A DNA stretch of 64,000 bases from positions 14,227,221 through 14,291,220 of the forward strand of contig CM055105.1 in NCBI GenBank assembly GCA_029204225.1. The letters are read 5' to 3'. Position numbers and translations under genes: made by a program. Source of the stretch: Diphasiastrum complanatum. Its lineage: Eukaryota > Streptophyta > Lycopodiopsida > Lycopodiales > Lycopodiaceae. Positions 1 through 12,054 of the stretch are shown here, piece after piece; positions within the stretch are counted from its first letter, which is position 1; every line of letters begins with the position of its first letter. The notes beneath the pieces are model-generated. The model did not search any database. It had not been told where the DNA came from and saw only the letters and a program-made list of their open reading frames with translations.

Positions 1-394
1 ACATTCATAAATCCATTTCACAAGAGAACCAATCTGCTTTATTGAAATGAAAATATGTACATGTGTAGGAAACTCGAGTTGGTCTCTTTTTATAGTAGAG
101 AGGAGGACCCTGGCCTCTAAATCCTATTGGTCCATTTCTGCCTCCCTAATTATTCAAATTTAAAGAAGAGTGGAAACCATCCAAATTGGAGGGAAACCCA
201 ACTTTATTCACTAACTTGACATTTAGGCGCGACATTAAAAGTTCCACAAAAAGGCCTGAAATCTTTTTATTGACTTTCTAATTAATCAAATAACGATGTA
301 ACCATCAAGTTGGACTTACACACGTAGGGTGCCAAATCCCTCTCACTTATTAACTAGGGTTAGGGTTGCCTTGGGATCTGCAAACCCTCCAACA
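1..394 (-). mobile_element. R1 element, 3' LTR (copy 1, cut by window edge)
   Basis: On the minus strand a purine run (GGTGGGGGA) at about 397-408 is followed by TGTTGGAGGG, which is how a polypurine tract meets the start of a 3' LTR. An AATAAA signal lies on the minus strand at about 38-44. The same sequence recurs at 6,544-6,937 with few differences. The far end of this LTR is outside the window. The LTR reading is an inference from tract, TG start and poly(A) signal; no target duplication could be checked. Confidence 0.6.
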
Positions 395-1164
395 GTATCC
401 CCCACCAAAATTGGTGGCAGTCCCACAACACCTACGAGATGTAGTTACTATGGACTTTTATTTGCTTCACATCGAATCTTTATTTAATGATATTGCACCT
501 TCTCCATGAAATCGAGTCAGGCAGTGTTGAAATCTAAATTGTGCGGCAAAAAACAACGGTGGGCTTCGACAATCCACTTTGAAGTTGTCAAGGATGTGAA
601 TCGAGATTTCTAGGAGCCTCCCATCATTGCGACACGGAAATACAATCTAGCCATCGGCAACTGATCCTTAACGCTCTCTGAGGCCATTGGCTTATTTGGA
701 TTGACTGCCAAAGGAGGAAGACAATCATTCCATCGTGTTGCCACGGATGCCAACAGAGTCAAGTCTTTTGCAAAAAGTGTCGATTGTCTCACTGTTGAAT
801 CGGGAGAGTGTATATACTCCCGTTGGTATGCTTGTAGTGCTCAGTGGAAATCCACTGAAATTTCCCAACTACAAGGTTGGTGGATGATTGGCCAGTTTGG
901 CATATGGATAGTAATTTTGTCCATGGCCAATCCCAAATCCTTCTACTTATTCTTGCGCGGAATTGGTACATAACATGGATCTATGCGCAATTGGCGAGGG
1001 CTGGCCACATAACTCCTAATGGATTCTGGAGTTTTCTCAAAAGCTATAACTCTCCAAGTTGGCTACTCTCCCAATGCAGGTATTTTATCCAATTCTTTGT
1101 CGGCCTCTATTTCAGAGGTCTTAAACTTGAGGACCCAATCACCATGCGAGGACTCATGAGGATG

Positions 1165-2258
1165 TTAAGCTAAAAAGCTATAGATCTGGTCCTCGACGCT
1201 GATTGGTCTCTTGAACAATGGTGTGGTCCTTGATGAAGATGGACCTGGTTGCATTGCCTGTGGAACTAGCTGTTCTTCTTCAACTTTAGGGGCTCCACCC
1301 TGGTCCATGCCTGAATCCAACCCTGTATCCATAGGTATAGCAGCTTGGTGTGGAGGGGAGAATTGCGGCATGACCGAAACTGAAATTTGAGGCCCAGCTT
1401 CCAACACCTAAGCGGCAGCCTTTTCATATGCGTTGATGGTTGCTTTAGCATTTGCCAACTCAGTTGAAGCTATACCTTTGAATTTGTCAAAGCGGCCTTC
1501 GAATCCTTGAAGCGCCACTTTGTAGGTTTTAACCTTTTTAAATAAATATGCGATTTCCGTCGGAGTTACCGGATGATTAGGTATTTGCATCTGTAGATAG
1601 GCATCACACTCAAGGGTGGTCGCATCCAATTCACCTTGGAGACATGTGTGATCTTGTTCAGCCATTTGCAGCTGACTCTGGAGAAGCTGCACTTGTTGCT
1701 TTGCATCATGCACGGCTCTGTCCACTTGATCTTGGGCGGTTGTGAGGGCATTCTGCAGTAAACTGACATAATCCTCAAGGCAATCAACCAAATGATGTGT
1801 CGTCTTCTTCTCAGCCTCAGACTTAGCTTTGTGCTACTTGGCAATCTTCAATTAGCTGAATGACTTTCTGGCTGATGAGTGTATTCTTAGATCCCATATC
1901 TGAGATGCGTTGTTCCATTTTTTTTTCCTTCTCCAACATAGACTGGATCACTTTCCCAAGGCTTGAGACTAAACCGAGAGCGTCACTGAAATCTACTATT
2001 GTAGAGGTGGTAGCATCAGAAGGACCTGGTGGTACTGTCCCTGGTTGGCATGGAGCAGGTGCTTGTAATTCTTCTTCTTCAAAGCCCTCACTATGGCGTC
2101 GAATTGCTTTGGTGATTTGACAGCTTGCCCGACCCGAATTGTGGTTGTGCGGCCTCAACTTGAGGTTGCTGGTTAATCTGAAAAGAGTCTTCAAAACCAA
2201 TAGGAGTATCATGGAACTGTTCGAATCCTCTTTCAGAGGATTGGAGTTCAAAGGGCGC
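1165..2258 (-). pseudogene. R1 gag-like coiled-coil gene, copy 1 (3' part only)
   Basis: Minus-strand coding remnant matching 7,708-8,801 almost base for base. It reads, in pieces, a Pro/Ser/Gln-rich segment (about 2,258-1,823), a 127-residue heptad-rich coiled coil (1,791-1,408; many Leu, Gln and charged residues) and a Pro-rich tail ending near 1,165. In-frame breaks separate the pieces. At 2,258-2,260 the homology stops and copia gag begins, so this copy is a chimera. No catalytic motif is visible; the position just before a polypurine tract and LTR suggests a gag-like protein of a non-autonomous element. I do not recognise a named family. Confidence 0.55.
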
Positions 2259-2259
2259 A

Positions 2260-2680
2260 TCACCAATAGAATGCAGTTCATCCCTCATTGTCTTGATTCT
2301 GTTCATGTACGTCTGTGCTCTCCTTGTTTCATTCGGGCACTTTTCAGCTTTGACTTCAGAAACATGATTCTTGACGGATTTGACGTCTTGAATTGCTCCT
2401 TTAGCACATCTCATGCCTGTTTGGACATAACGGCATCACAAATGTGGGTAATCATGTGATCCTTCACTGACAAGTTAATGAAAGTCAAAGCTTTCCTCAT
2501 CTTTTTGTCGAACACTTTGATATCCGCTTTATTTGACGGCCTTCTTTCATCACCTGTGACGACTTTCCACACGTCTTTCTCCATCAGTATGTTTTTCATT
2601 TTGGATTTCTACACTGCATAGTTGGAAATCCCGTCCAATTTGCTACTTTCACTCAAAATGGACTCTCCCATGTTTGTCAT
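2260..2680 (-). pseudogene. Ty1/copia gag, N-terminal fragment
   Basis: Minus strand, from a start near 2,680. It reads MTNMGES..., then KNILMEKDVWKVVTGDE..., then a second frame with ETRRAQTYMNRIKTMRDELHSIG. These are typical of the copia gag domain (UBN2-type). A TAG replaces the conserved Trp before the KNILME segment and a frameshift follows about 270 bases into the gene. The fragment ends abruptly at 2,260 against R1. The same gag continues through zinc knuckle and protease at 61,100-62,884, so this is the truncated member of a duplicated pair. Confidence 0.8.
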
Positions 2681-3339
2681 CACAAAACTGCTTGAAACTT
2701 CTACTGTAGGCTAAAAACAGTATGCTGAGGCCAACAGTGATGTCAAAAGTTGAAAATAATGACCTGCACTTTTTCCCTTACTAGGCCACTCGTCGCTTTT
2801 CCACCAATTTAAAAGCCAAATCTGCGTTGCCTTCCGAAATGCACTCAGTCGTCAACTCCCAACTACGTGCCCAGTGGAATGATGAAATCACTTTTGGCGC
2901 ACTCCGAACACTTTCTCTGCTGCAATCACTCTGTTTTGTTGTACCATACTTGCAGGTACAGTCCGGGTGCCTTTCGTTTGGAGGTTATAGCTTTTCGTTT
3001 GGTTCAAAACGGGCAAAGGACCCAAAAATAGGGATTTTTCTTGTTTTTGAACTGTTTCTTCACCTTGAAGTAACTTCACTCTTCCTTGTGAAGGGACCCA
3101 ACTCCAATTTCAGTATGAAATTTTTTATTAAAGTTGAAGGCCAAAATGCACTTCACTTTTTCAGGGCCATTTTCTACAATATCTAATGGCTTATAGCAAT
3201 CCAACGACCCACAGGAAGCTCATCTCTACCATTGATTCAACTCATCATAGATTAGACGGCTGTCAACGATCTGGGGCTTTGAAATGGGCTCTTTCAACCG
3301 CAGATTCTCTCCAATACACTAAGGTCCAATTCACGTTGG

Positions 3340-3780
3340 CTGCATTATTTTATTAGTTTTCATTATTTTATTATTTTTAAAAATAAAACTATTTTTGATA
3401 TTTAGATTTTATGATTTTAATGATTTTTTTAATATTTTAATATTTTTAATAATTTTGATATTTTTTATTTTTTTTATTTTTTTAATATTTTTAATATTTA
3501 TATTTTTTTAATTTTGATATTTTTGGATCTTTTTTGTTTTTTAATTATACATTTTATTTTTTTTATTTTTTTGTTTTTTAAATTATTTGTAATATTTTAA
3601 TTTTAGAATTTCTTGATTTTTTATTTTAATTTCTAATTTTTGTTTTTTATTAATTATTTATTTTTTATTAATTTTTTATTTTTAATTAATTATAGTTCTG
3701 TTTTGGGTTTCTGTAAAAATAAAATATTTTTTTTTTATTTTTCTTTTAAATTTTTTAATTTTTAATTTATTAGTTGTCTC
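3340..3780. repeat. T-rich low-complexity tract
   Basis: About 440 bases made almost only of T and A, strongly T-skewed on the plus strand (runs of TTTTTATTTTT). No ORF or known motif is visible. A complementary A-skewed tract lies at 35,851-36,340 and a third copy at about 63,550-63,970; in each case the hairpin array lies next to it. Confidence 0.85.
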
Positions 3781-3782
3781 TC

Positions 3783-4115
3783 GACCTATGACTATGAGGT
3801 TGAGAAAAAACTTATGTTAAGCATAAGTCCAATGAGGACCTACGTTGAGCATAGATTTGAGCTTAAGTCCATCGAGTACTTATGTTGGGCATAAGTCAAT
3901 GAACACTTATGCTAGGTCATCCCTCACTTATGATGAGCGTAGGTCCAGTGAGTACTTATGCTGAACATAAGTCCGGTGTTGAGCAATGAGCATTTATGTT
4001 GAGCAGTGAGCACTTATGTTGAGCATAGGTTGAGAGAGGACATATGTTGAGAGCACTTATACTTAGCATAAGTCGAGAGAGAACTTATATTGAGCATAAG
4101 TTCAAGAGAGAAAAG
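3783..4115. repeat. Array of small hairpins, ACTTATG..CATAAGT
   Basis: Roughly a dozen degenerate units of about 25-35 bases. Each contains ACTTATG, a 2-4 base loop (TTGAG or CTGAG type) and CATAAGT, so each unit can fold on itself. Spacers resemble CCAATGAGGACC or CGAGAGAG. An inverted copy lies at 35,480-35,850. Function unknown; candidates are a transposon subterminal repeat or a replication or nuclease-hairpin motif. Confidence 0.85.
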
Positions 4116-4140
4116 TCAAGAGACGACCTTATTCTAAATC

Positions 4141-4465
4141 ACATGGATCCTACCAGATTTGGAGTACGTGATATTCCCGGTGAACCAACAATAAATCTGC
4201 CAAAAGCAGTTATATTGAAGGAAGACAAGATTACAGGATCAATGGCGAAGAAACAAGCTAAGCAACATTATAATACGGTCTTGAAATGAGAAAATCCACC
4301 TCAAAAGGTTGATTCTAAGAATGTGCCACCTTTATTGGATAAATGCAAAGGAAAAGTCAAGGATGATTCTTCAAGTCAGAGTTCTCGCAAGACCTCACCG
4401 TCTAGGAACACCTTCGAAGAAGATTCCATCTGCATTGGAATTGGTGACATGCATCACAGTTAGAC
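4141..4465 (+). pseudogene. Unrecognised coding remnant
   Basis: Reads MDPTRFGVRDIPGEPTIN... through SMAKKQAKQHYNTVLK, then a TGA at about 4,287 and, in the same frame, a Lys/Ser-rich tail (QKVDSKNVPPLLDKCKGK...) ending at a TAG near 4,461. Codon-like composition and a single internal stop over about 105 codons suggest former coding sequence, perhaps a retrotransposon gag spacer. I cannot name a family. Confidence 0.35.
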
Positions 4466-4599
4466 TGTAAGCATAGTTACGACATGTTGTTACTGTGGTT
4501 CAGTTGCCCGTTCACATTTAATAAGTGTCATATAACTTTGGATCAATCTGGTATGTCATAGATTTGAAAATTTGGCACTGAACTTTGGAAACAATCACT

Positions 4600-5880
4600 A
4601 TGGCCAGGAGAACAAGATCCAAAATTGAATCCGTGATTCTTCACAATGAGAAGGATGAAGCTGGATTTTGAAAACCAACAAGATACACAAAAAAACTCAT
4701 GGGTTCTACTGCATCCATCCTCAAAAGGCATGTTTAGACCAAGGACAAAGACAAAGATGACATTCAAATCTTATTGAAGAGCAAAGATCCTTGATTTTAG
4801 GACTTCTCCAGGAGTGCAATCAATCTCAAAAGTCTTGGTTCAGCATGTCTATATGCATTCAGAACTGTATCTACAAGATTTCAATCGCCAGAAATGTAAC
4901 TATAAGTTCAAAAATTGTTGGGATCTATATTTTAACATTCATGCTTTTGAAACTTGTTGAAATCATATCAGTTATCATATATGTACTGCATTCTTGCAGA
5001 TTTATATCCATCTAGCATAAGTGAATGGGAGCCAGCACAATCCCTAGCAGGTATATTGGATGTGATTCATTCGGATATTGAAAAATTACAATACAGAGGA
5101 AATGATCTTCTAAGGAGCTTGCAGACAGTGGTATATTTTTCTATGAGTCCAAGTACATTCTAGATATGCATGGAGATTTCGGAATGCTTGAAGAGATACC
5201 ACTGCCACATTTTGAAAGATGAATGGCTTGCACCTGATAGTATTGTGTTAGAATCTTTTAGATGCAAACTACTGTTAGACTTGAAAAACTCAATGAAAGT
5301 GAGCACTGGATCAAAAGTCAATAGATTAAGTTGGATTCTGTCCTTATATGTATTTGTTGATTTCCTTTCAAATGCAAATGTTCGTAGAACACCAACATTA
5401 TTTGTTTGTAAGGGTGTGCCAGATGACACTCTTTCAGATCTGATGGATGTGGGTTGGGAATGCAAGACAGTTGGAGATATTGAATGTAGAATTAAGAAAT
5501 CTTTTATGATATTTCATTATTGCATTGCAAGACAAATGCTTAGTCTTACATTCAGTTACCAAAGATGAAAACGAATAAGTGGGACCTGGATGCCACTAGA
5601 TCCATTCAAATGGATGGTCACATAGATAAAAAAGAAGTCCACATTTTCAACAATAAAGATATGCTAACTACAATTATAGTGAAGCTTGAGTTATATCAGA
5701 CAAGAGTTCGTCTTAATGTATAATGAAATTCTACCTGAACACTTCAGATTCATTATCAATGAAAAGGTGGTAATATTTTATTCTGATGTGCAAATCAGTC
5801 AATGATTATATGTGTAACTCTATTCAGAGAATAAAGAAATTAACAAGTTGCTTATCTTTCATGTAGATGCGAAAAAGATA
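4600..5880 (+). pseudogene. Unknown TE-borne gene family, member A
   Basis: Most complete plus-strand member of a five-copy family (A-E). It starts MARRTRSKIESVILHNEKDE at 4,600, shifts frame, then runs ...SISKVLVQHVYMHSE... to about 4,905. After an intron-like gap it resumes near 5,000 with SSISEWEPAQSLAGILDVIH. A large exon (5,170-5,568) reads LPHFE..EWLAPDSIVLESFRCK, then SWILSLYVFVDFLS and a TPTLFVCK motif, ending in SYQR-TGA. Beyond the stop a short segment (WMPLDP...YIRQEF...EHFRFIINEKVV) matches the tail of member C and resembles the edge of a ubiquitin-like fold. Function unknown. Frameshifts and stops make it a pseudogene. Other members sit next to a shared terminal motif; here that end is missing. 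Confidence 0.6.
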
Positions 5881-6199
5881 GGAAAACACAACACCCTGCA
5901 AGGATCTTCCAACAGATATCAACATTGTAGAACAATAAAAAGCCATACAACCAATTGTATAAACTGATATGTGTATTCAATAAAATATCACCCGAATTTG
6001 GGGATTTTGTACAACTGTGCAAATAATTCTTTTTATGTATTCACTATACGTCAATTTTTCAATGTATGTCTATATCTTTATATCAGGAAAAAACTATGTC
6101 TATCTATTCAGCTTGGGTATTTACAAATTGCCCAGCCTCATTTAAAATCTGAACATCATATGGCTTAGAAGGCCCAACATCAGTCTTTGGTCCAGCAAT
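5881..6199. other. No gene seen
   Basis: AT-rich spacer between gene A and the R1 LTR. A short coding-like phrase (KDLPTDINIVEQ) near 5,897-5,935 may be a last exon of gene A. Nothing else is supported. Confidence 0.5.
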
Positions 6200-6937
6200 T
6201 GATCTGGTATAGTGGGTTTCTTTCCTTGCCTATCCTCAACCCAAGATCTAATCAATCTAGCATCAAGGAGATGAAGTTAGTTGTCATGCGTAGATTCGTT
6301 CCCATGAGAGCGATAGCATAGTTCAAATATCGGCATGAATGGAAGATTCACATCTAACTCTACCATCCATTATCCCTAAGCATTAACACTACATCCATTA
6401 ACATTAGATCCACAACGAAGATAGCTTACTCTTTCTCTCTCACAAAAAGTATAAAAACATGCAATCCCAATAACAATTAGATCCAATAATTAGCAAACAC
6501 AATAAAAACATGAGAGATGGAGGAAAAGTGATCTAGAGCAAGGACATTCATAAATCCATTTCACAAGAGAACCAATCTGCTTTATTGAAATGAAAATATG
6601 TACATGTGTAGGAAAATCGAGTTGGTCTCTTTTTATAGTAGAGAGGAGGACCCTGGCCTCTAAATCCTATTGGTCCATTTCTGCCTCCCTAATTATTCAA
6701 ATTTAAAAAAGAGTGGAAACCATCCAAATTGGAGGGAAACCCAACTTTATTCACTAACTTGACATTTAGGCGCGACATTAAAAGTCCCACAAAAAGGCCT
6801 AAAATCTTTTTATTGACTTTCTAATTAATCAAATAACTATGTAACCATCAAGTTGGACTTACACACATAGGGTGCCAAATCCCTCTCACTTATTAACTAG
6901 GGTTAGGGTTGCCTTGGGATCTGCAAACCTTCCAACA
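6200..6937 (-). mobile_element. R1 element, 3' LTR (copy 2)
   Basis: Right boundary at 6,937, where minus-strand TGTTGGAAGG follows the tract GGTGGGGGA. AATAAA lies on the minus strand at about 6,581-6,587. Homology with copy 1 is seen from 6,544, where copy 1 meets the window edge. The left boundary is a guess, since no target duplication could be identified. Confidence 0.5.
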
Positions 6938-7707
6938 GTATCCCCCACCAAAATTGGTGGCGGTCCCACAACACCTACGAGATGTAGTTACTATGGACTT
7001 TTATTTGCTTCACGTCGAATCTTTATTTAATGATATTGCACCTTCTCCATGAAATCGAGTCGGGCAGTGTTGAAATCTAAATTGTGCGACAAAAAACAAC
7101 GGTGGGCTTCGGCAATCCACTTTGAAGTTGTCAAGGATGTGAATCGAGATTTCTAGGAGCCTCCCATCATTGCGGCACGGAAATACAATCTAGCCATCGG
7201 CAACTGATCCTTAACGCTCTCTGAGGCCATTGGCTTATTTGGATTGACTGCCAAAGGAGGAAGACAATCATTCCATCGTGTTGCAACGGATGCCAACAGA
7301 GTCAAGTCTTTTGCAAAAAGTGTCGATTGTCTCACTGTTGAATCGGGAGAGTGTATATACTCCCGCTGGTATGCTTGCAGTGCTCAGTGGAAATCCACTG
7401 AAATTTCCCAACTACAAGGTTGGTGGATAATTGGCCAGTTTGGCGTATGGATAGTAATTTTGTCCATAGCCAATCCCAAATCCTTCTACTTATTCTTGCG
7501 CGACATTGGTACGTAACATGGATCTATGCGCAATTGGCGAGGGCTGGCCACATAACTCCTAATGGATTCTGGAGTTTTCTCAAAAGCTATAACTCTCCAA
7601 GTTGGCTACTCTCCCAATGCAGGTATTTTATCCAATTCTTTGTCGGCCTCTATTTCAGGGGTCTTAAACTTGAGGACCCAATCACCACGTGAGGACTCAT
7701 GAGGATG

Positions 7708-9793
7708 TTAAGCTAAAAAGCTTTAGATCTGGTCCTCGACGTTGATTGGTCTCTTGAACAATGGTGTGGTCCTTGATGAAGATGGACCTGGTTGCATTGC
7801 CTGTGGAACTAGCTGTTCTTCTTCAACTTTAGGGGCTCCACCCTGGTCCATGCCCGAATCCAACCCTGTATCCATAGGTATAGCAGCTTGGTGCGGAGGG
7901 GAGAATTGCGACATGACCGAAACTGAAATTTGAGGCCCAGCTTCCAACACCTAAGCGGCAGCCTTTTCATATGCGTTGATGGTTGCTTTAGCCTTTGCCA
8001 ACTCAGTTGAAGTTGTACCTTTGAATTTGTCAAAGCGGCCTTGGAATCCTTGAAGCGCCACTTTGTAGGTTTTAACCTTTTTAAACAAATATGCGATTTC
8101 CGTCAGAGTTACCGGATGATCAGGTATTTGCATCTGTAGATAGACATCACACTCAAGGGTGGTCTCATCCAATTCACCTTGGAGACATGTGTGATCTTGT
8201 TCAGCCATCTGCAGCTGACTCTGGAGAAGCTGCACTTGTTGCTTTGCATCATGCACGGCTCTGTCCAGTTGATCTTGGGCGGTTGTGAGGGCATTCTGCA
8301 GTAAACTGACATAATCCTCAAGGCAATCAACCAATTGATGTGTCGTCTTCTTCTCAGCCTCAGACTTAGCTTCGTGCTACTTGGCGATCTTCAATTAGCT
8401 GAATGACTTTCTGGCTGATGAGTGTATTCTTAGATCCCATATCTGAGATGCGTTGTTCCATTTTTTTTTCCTTCTCCAACATAGACTGGATCACTTGCCC
8501 AAGGCTTGAGACTAAACCGAGAGCATCACTCAAATCTACTGTTGTAGAGGTGGTAGCAACAGAAGGACCTGGTGGTACTGTCCCTGGTTGGCATGGAGCA
8601 GGTGCTTGTAATTCTTCTTCTTCAAAGCCCTCACTATGGCGTCGAATTGCTTTGGTGATTTGACAGCTTGCCCGACCCGAATTGTGGTTGTGCGGCCTCA
8701 ACTTGAGGTTGCTGGTTAATCTGAAAAGAGTCTTCAAAACCAATACGAGTATCATGGAACTGTTCGAATCCTCTTTCAGAGGATTGGAGTTCAAAGGGCG
8801 CAAGGCTCTAGGGCATGACAAAGACTTCTAAGGCCCCAAGGGGGTCGGAATCATCGAACATGTCCATGAAATACTGGGTGTTTGGGAAAACAACTCCGGT
8901 GTGTGGAGATGAGGCGGCCTGGGCAGCTGTGATGGGAATGGTAGCCCCAATGGTCACAGACTATCCTTGAGAGGAAGCATAGGCAAGGTAAGCATCAGAG
9001 TCGGGGGGAATAGGTAGTTCAGTGCGAATAGTAGCAGGGGATGGAAGCACAGTTGAAGATGTTTGCCTAGTACAATGTCATGATGCGGCAGACGAGTCAG
9101 GAATGATGATCTTGCTGTGTGGACGACATTGACTATGTGACCTAGATGCCTGTTGAGATGACTCAGTCGGTGCTTCTTCATAGATAGAAAGCATAAAATC
9201 CATACGAAAACCATGGATTTTATTTTCAAGGTGAGAGGCTGCTAGGAGTGACAACAAAGGGCCAACAACAAATTGCTGCTTGGTATTGCTCTTGATGGCT
9301 CGTTTGTTATATGGTTCTAGAGGAGCCTCGGCTATCTTGGCATGAGACTCAACTACCCTATGCAAAATCTGGGAAGTAATTCGGTCTTTCTTGAGGTTGC
9401 CAACCATCAGAAAATTGTTGAGGAGCTGGGCAGCGGCGTGAATGGCCAGATCAATAATGGCTCCTAGAAGGTAGCCATCATTAGTCCAGTGCAAATCATT
9501 GGTAATGTCAATATAAGGCTTAATAGCCTGTTTGGCTTGCTTATGGTTTGGTGAGGCTTGGATACCAGATGCTATCCCTATGGAAGCAAGGGCAGCCTCA
9601 GTCACGCGCACCTTGTGTGTGGCTCCCTGAAAAGTAATGTAAAACTTGGATTTCTCCTCTTTCCAAGTACTGAAAGCAAGAGTGATAAAATCCATGTTGA
9701 TTCTCCCTGAGAAGGCTCTCTCATGAATACCATTGCAGTAAGTAGAGGCTCCGCAAGGGTCATCCACTGAGAGACCATGCTTGTGCTAGGAAG
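7708..9793 (-). pseudogene. R1 gag-like gene, copy 2, main body
   Basis: Minus strand, read from 9,793 down. A globular-looking first part (9,767-9,078, about 230 codons; ...FSTWKEEKSKFYITFQG... and helical stretches such as AAQLLNNFLMVGNLKK) is followed by a Pro/Ser-rich linker with two stops (9,070-8,806), an acidic and Gln-rich part (8,821-8,366), a 127-codon coiled coil (8,334-7,951) and a Pro-rich tail. The gene continues upstream beyond an inserted LTR element at 12,887-13,140. Zinc knuckle, protease, integrase and RT motifs are all absent. Followed by about 760 bases of non-coding sequence and then tract plus LTR, so a gag-like or captured gene of a non-autonomous retroelement is the best guess. 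Confidence 0.55.
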
Positions 9794-10131
9794 TGTGCAA
9801 AAATTACAAAAAGGACCAAGAGTGGATCCTAATCTGATCCTCAAGAGGGATTGGTTGTCAGATTACTTGATCTATCAATCTACTTGAGATTAAGATCAAT
9901 CTAGATCAATTCTAGACACAAAATCCCAACAAGAACAATCATTAATTGAAGGTAGGTGTACTTTCTGGTTTCACACGTGTGCTCCAACCTGAAAATCAAG
10001 TACACATTGATAGAACCTCAAAACAATCAAAACAAATGTAGACAAATGGAGAGAATCACTCAAAATTGCTTCCAAAATCAAGATTGGTGTCTCACAATGA
10101 TTATGGCCAAATGTGGCTCTATATATACAAT
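9794..10131 (-). repeat. Truncated 3' LTR
   Basis: Matches 12,055-12,411 up to the TATA-like CTATATATACAAT, then diverges. It contains the CACACGTGTG palindrome also seen in the other copy. Only the R-U5 side survives. Confidence 0.75.
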
Positions 10132-10383
10132 TGCAAGTCCTTGTGAGACTCCAAGCCTCATTCACCTTTCCACAAAGGAAACACCTTCCCTTGGACTTGT
10201 CCTTCTTGTATTTGCATTTCAAACTTGAAGCTCCATCCTTCACCTCAGCCCCCTTGCTTTGGTTCTCCTTGGATGGATTGGTCTTCTTTTTGTAGCATCT
10301 TGAGAAAATATATCCTCCCTTGCCATAAAGGTTACACTTAGGATCCTTTCTTTCCTTCAATAGGATGCCACCTATTGATGCCA
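10131..10383 (-). pseudogene. Retrotransposon gag zinc-knuckle scrap
   Basis: Minus strand from an ATG near 10,383. It reads KERKDPKCNLYGKGGYIFSR then CYKKK, a degenerate CX2CX4HX4C knuckle, then a Lys-rich linker and RCFLCGKVNEAWSL. The C-terminal end runs straight into the truncated LTR, marking the deletion junction. Low-level decay only. Confidence 0.55.
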
Positions 10384-10459
10384 TGTGAATAAAAACCTGT
10401 GATATGATTCTACAAATGTAATTTGTGACTTTCAAGAGACTAGATTTGAACATCTTCAA

Positions 10460-12041
10460 AAATCTAGAATGATCTACAAAAGATCTAGCTCACAAACCTA
10501 AGAATCAATCTTCACACTAATGACTAGTCACTTGGAAACTTTGCTTTGATCACTAAGCCAAAAGCACACAATCTTTGAATCAAATCACAAAAGAAATCAG
10601 ATCCAATCTCCTATTGGACTCATCAAATACCAATGACTCTTTCTTTTGAAAATTGAAATGGATATGAAAAGATTTGACACCTAGATTTTTCTTTTCACTT
10701 GACTAGTTCTCTCAACACTTGAGATTCTTGAACAAAAGATGGGTTTTGTTTCAAACACATGAAAATCAAACTTAATCACTTCTTTTGGACTCACTCTTGA
10801 CCCAAATAATCTCACTCTTGAGATTTAGAATGAATTTGATTTGATTTGACAACAAACTATACCATCAATTTTTCACAAAGCTTAAAAAAATTAGACAACT
10901 AGAGATTCACAAAGATCTCAACCATGCATGAATACTCAAATATGGACTCCTCATTCTAGACATCCAATGGGATCACAAATTGACCCTCACACTCTCACAA
11001 ATTTGAATAGAACTAACTTGAGTTTCATACATTCTATGTCAATTTTTGCTCAACAAATTGAATTAATCGCCCCTATTGGATTCCACCAATTACTCTACCA
11101 CTTAAGACTTGGAATGAAATTCAAAATCAAAAGTGGTGATTTTTCTCAATAAGATATTGTGCTTCAAAGAGCTAATGCCACTTAGAAAGATTTGATCACC
11201 TAGGAAGAGGCAAACTCTCCACCAATAACAACACATAATGAGCTTCTAGATCTTGCCCTCTACAAAGGAAGGAACTCTTAGAAAATTGGATCTCTCTCTA
11301 CACATTTGCCATAGACACCTTAATGACTCATTTCAAACCTTACAATCACTCAAACAAATTGAGTAGGGTTGAACAATGTGACTTGGATCTCAATATCTTT
11401 TCTAGAACTCTCAATTGAAGCCAATCTATGTCAAATTCTACAAAAGATTTGCATAGATGCTCTATATGCACTAGAAACTCTCAAAGGTTTCACTTGGAGG
11501 ACAAATCCAAAGATGTTTTCTAGCAAATTGATGCTTCTAAACTTGACCCTATCACTCTTGAACAAATCTAGAGTGATGGTACAATGGATTTCAACCTCTC
11601 ACCTTGCATATCACTCCTTAATCTATGATTTTTAGCAAAATCTCTCTTAACTTCAACATGCACTCAAAAAATCAGAGAAGATCAATTAATGCACCTAATT
11701 CAAGTTTCAAATTTAATTTCTTGGCTGATCTAATCCAAGAAATTATTAAGGGATTAGATTCTTTATAAAAAAATGCTTGATTTTGCACCAAAAATCACTC
11801 AAATTGGGTATGTCAGTCAAATTCTACAAATTTTTGAAATTTCTCAGTCAAAACCAGAGCTGTATGGCCTCACACGTGTGAAAAGGGTTCCTACAGCCCA
11901 CAACAAGATCTGGACCAAAACTTTTGAGGATAGCTATCAAATCCAACTCGCTACACAAAATTTGACTAGTTTCCAAAAAACTGCTTATTTTGGCTTTGAT
12001 TTGGATTAACCCTATCAATTGCAACAAAACCTCTTGTACTA
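10460..12041. other. Element interior, no gene seen
   Basis: About 1.6 kb of leader-like AT-rich sequence between the gag scrap and the primer site, with many short CTTGAGA and CACTCTTGA repeats. I see no convincing coding frame. Confidence 0.5.
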
Positions 12042-12054
12042 GGCTCTAATACCA
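12042..12054 (-). other. Primer binding site (tRNA-Met type)
   Basis: Minus strand TGGTATTAGAGCC immediately follows the LTR end at 12,055, one base from the usual TGGTATCAGAGC of plant copia elements. It sets the element's strand. Confidence 0.8.

Larger units (their letters stand above)
2260..3796. repeat. Long direct repeat, left copy (partner 62,464-64,000)
   Basis: About 1.54 kb that recurs at a constant offset of 60,204 bases with only a handful of differences by eye (for example at about 2,571 and 2,730, and within the T-rich tract near 3,670). It holds the copia gag start, its upstream leader and the first part of the T-rich tract. The right copy runs off the window, so the full length is unknown. 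Confidence 0.9.

Noticed and set aside
2827-3186. 119-codon plus-strand frame, repeated at 63,031-63,390
   Set aside because: Conserved only because the whole 1.5-kb segment is a recent duplicate; it lies antisense to the copia leader and has no family resemblance.
3783-4115. CRISPR-like array
   Set aside because: Units are degenerate, self-complementary and irregularly spaced, without unique spacers, in a plant setting.
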